Assembly: GCA_964560205.1 (NCBI GenBank)
Contig: CAZLKT010000006.1
Location: forward strand, 1 to 43,020
Source of the DNA: CAZLKT01 sp964560205
GTDB taxonomy: Bacteria > Pseudomonadota > Alphaproteobacteria > Holosporales > Holosporaceae
Length of the DNA stretch: 43,020 nt
Direction of reading: 5' to 3'
In this document: positions 41,620-43,020 of the stretch, piece by piece
How positions within the stretch are numbered: the stretch's first letter is position 1
Layout of the letters: every line of letters begins with the position of its first letter
The notes under the pieces: model-generated
Database searches by the model: none
The model's input: only the letters and a program-made list of their open reading frames with translations
What the model was told of the DNA's origin: nothing
Translations under genes and position numbers: made by a program

Positions 41620-42897
41620 ATGACGCTATCCGCATCGGATTCTCGAGTACAGCCTTCCTCGTATCAAGTGCTTGCGCGGAAGTATCGACCTATGTTTTTT
41701 CGCGATGTGGTCGGGCAGGACGTTTTTGTGCGTATGATCCAAAATGGTCTTCGCTATGGACGCATGGCCCATGGTTTTTTGATGACGGGCATGCGGGGCA
41801 TTGGTAAAACTACCCTTGCACGACTTTTAGCGAAAGCTCTGTGTTGTGAAAAAATTTCTTCTGAGTCAGAGTGTGTGGAGCCCTGTGGCGTGTGTGTTTC
41901 CTGCTGCAGCATGCAGGAAGATCGACATTTGGATATTATGGAATTTGATGCTGCAAGCCATACGGGCATCGATGATATTCGTTTTTTGTCAGAAAGTGCT
42001 GGATATCGTCCAGTTATGGGGGGCGCGTATCGTATTTTTATTATTGATGAAGTTCATATGTTGTCAAAAAATGCTTTTAATGCCCTTTTAAAGACGCTGG
42101 AGGATCCGCCCTCCCATGTAAAATTCATCTTGGCCACCACAGAGATGCAGAAGGTGCCACTTACCATTGTTTCTCGATGCCAGCATGTGGACCTCAAGCC
42201 CCTCTCCGTGGAAAGCCTCCAGGGGCTTCTTCAGAAGATTTGTACCATGGAGGGCATTACAGCAGAGAAGGATGTCTTGAGTACTCTTGCAGTGTATGCA
42301 GAGGGTGGAGCGCGGGATGTCTTGTCGCTTTTGGAGCGTGTCATTCTTTCCACAGAGCATCACGGAACCATTTCCATGCAAGATGTGCGGAGGCTTTTGG
42401 GGCTTTCCTCCCAGGAGGCGCTTTTACAGCTTGTGGAAAAGATTGTGGCTCTTGATGCAGAGGGGGTGCTTTTCCATAAAAGAGCCATGGAGGAGCAAGG
42501 AGAAGAGCCCCGCATGATTCTTTTAGGCCTTTTGGATGTTTTGTATCATCTGATGTTGCACCTTATGCAGCTTTCTTCCCCCCACGGAAGTCTTTTGGAC
42601 TTTTCTTCCCTCATGGGAAAAATAGATGTGGGCCATGTGAGTCGATTATGGAGTCTTTTTTATAAAAGTTTGTATGATGTGCAACATGCCCCCTTTCCGT
42701 TTATGGCTTTGGAGATGGTGCTTTTGCGGGGCGTGTACATGGGGAAATTTCCAACTCCCGGGGAGCTTTTGCATCAATGGAATGCTCAACAGCACGCATC
42801 CTCTGGAGACATGTCTTCTGAGTCTTCTTCTGTGGTGGATCATCCCCTTCTCAAAAAAGCCTTAGAACTTTTCCCAGGCGCCAAAGTGGAGTCATAA
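41620..42897 (+). CDS. dnaX: DNA polymerase III subunit gamma/tau, compact form
   Basis: The clamp-loader ATPase. LARKYRPMFFRDVVGQ, Walker A TGMRGIGKTTLARLLAKAL, a four-Cys zinc module (CVEPCGVCVSCC), Walker B IIDEVHML, NALLKTLEDPP, the sensor region ATTEMQKVP and the SRC arginine finger VSRCQ are all present. The ATG at 41620 is set by GGAGGGGGG. At 425 residues it is close to E. coli gamma (431) and much shorter than typical tau (550-640). Only about 40 residues follow domain III, yet they end HPLLKKALELFPGAKVES, resembling the extreme C terminus of alphaproteobacterial tau. The tau-specific middle region therefore appears deleted. Confidence 0.92.
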   Translation: MTLSASDSRVQPSSYQVLARKYRPMFFRDVVGQDVFVRMIQNGLRYGRMAHGFLMTGMRGIGKTTLARLLAKALCCEKISSESECVEPCGVCVSCCSMQEDRHLDIMEFDAASHTGIDDIRFLSESAGYRPVMGGAYRIFIIDEVHMLSKNAFNALLKTLEDPPSHVKFILATTEMQKVPLTIVSRCQHVDLKPLSVESLQGLLQKICTMEGITAEKDVLSTLAVYAEGGARDVLSLLERVILSTEHHGTISMQDVRRLLGLSSQEALLQLVEKIVALDAEGVLFHKRAMEEQGEEPRMILLGLLDVLYHLMLHLMQLSSPHGSLLDFSSLMGKIDVGHVSRLWSLFYKSLYDVQHAPFPFMALEMVLLRGVYMGKFPTPGELLHQWNAQQHASSGDMSSESSSVVDHPLLKKALELFPGAKVES

Positions 42898-43020
42898 TAC
42901 CTCCCCGAAGATGCTGTTCCCTCCTCTAGGTGGTGTCGACATTTATTTTAGTCACAAATAAATTTCAGCAAGAAAAACAAAAGAGAGATAGGCGATATCA
43001 AGCTTGTCGTATCGTGTTGC
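42898..43020. other. Sequence after dnaX, no gene seen
   Basis: Contains an AT-rich inverted repeat, ATTTATTT (42941-42948) and AAATAAAT (42956-42963), around a 7-base centre. The ybaB-recR pair often found after dnaX does not begin within these 123 bases. Confidence 0.4.

Noticed and set aside
42845..42860. AAAAAAG slippery sequence in dnaX, as used for gamma production in E. coli
   Set aside because: The zero-frame register is AAA AAA G, not A AAA AAG, and it lies only about 14 codons before the stop, so a frameshift would not make a useful short form.
42941..42963. AT-rich inverted repeat after dnaX as terminator
   Set aside because: The stem is only A-T pairs and has no following T-run, so it is too weak to call.
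42990..43020. GATATCAAGCTT resembling a cloning-vector polylinker at the right edge
   Set aside because: Only 12 bases match, the surrounding bases do not continue as vector, and both restriction sites occur by chance.

Overview
The window looks like a chromosome segment of a host-associated alphaproteobacterium. The markers are a small family-4-type uracil-DNA glycosylase, a short-form RNase D, the FYDLNK zinc-ribbon protein (TIGR02300 type), an alphaproteobacterial-type AddA, RNase J, and an SRP RNA directly ahead of dnaX. Reduced gene neighbourhoods (surA next to rsmA without pdxA, parB without parA, lptF without lptG, addA without addB, an orphan metal-type ABC ATPase) and many secreted proteins of unrecognised family suggest an intracellular or symbiotic lifestyle, possibly Holosporales-like. 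That placement is inference. The genetic code is standard and ordinary TGA, TAG and TAA stops are used.

Layout. 1-1625 (-) is the start of a large secreted or membrane repeat protein that runs off the left edge. 1.8-6.1 kb holds a uracil-DNA glycosylase (-), RNase P RNA (+), a di-iron ferritin-like protein (+) and a minus-strand operon dedA-rnd-ABC ATPase. 6.3-10.2 kb is a plus-strand run pssA-mlaA-secG-pyrG. 10.1-12.9 kb is the minus-strand operon surA-rsmA-ftsY, facing lptF-cca-parB-trkH on the plus strand. trkH is cut by a 100-N gap flanked by the same 55 bases on both sides, so the gap is an unmerged contig overlap. 18.0-20.1 kb is AT-rich and holds two tandem minus-strand genes for small secreted paralogues, each preceded by a similar ~310-bp leader. 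20.2-23.9 kb is the minus operon rodA-(orphan secreted protein)-phospholipid methyltransferase-like-glmM. A diverged paralogue of the orphan protein lies just across the divergent promoter region at 24.0 kb, followed by trxB.

26.0-32.7 kb is the most unusual part. Three consecutive genes each encode a signal peptide, a Lys/Arg-rich linker, a ~300-residue repeat domain resembling HAF-type extracellular repeats, an uninterrupted collagen-like Gly-X-Y rod and a basic tail. The three rods differ in sequence but each is exactly 71 triplets (213 codons, 639 bp). This looks like a set of surface fibres with a fixed length of about 61 nm if triple-helical.

32.7-43.0 kb returns to housekeeping genes: addA (-), tRNA-Ser(GGA), ctpA (-), rnj, tadA, rsmI (-), a FYDLNK zinc ribbon (-), SRP RNA and a compact dnaX.

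Functionally, the core genes cover envelope building (pssA, PmtA-like, mlaA, dedA, lptF, surA, rodA, glmM, ctpA, secG, SRP RNA and ftsY), RNA processing (rnpB, rnd, rnj, cca, tadA, rsmA, rsmI) and DNA maintenance (UDG, addA, dnaX, parB). The accessory genes are almost all predicted exported proteins built from low-complexity or repeated segments.
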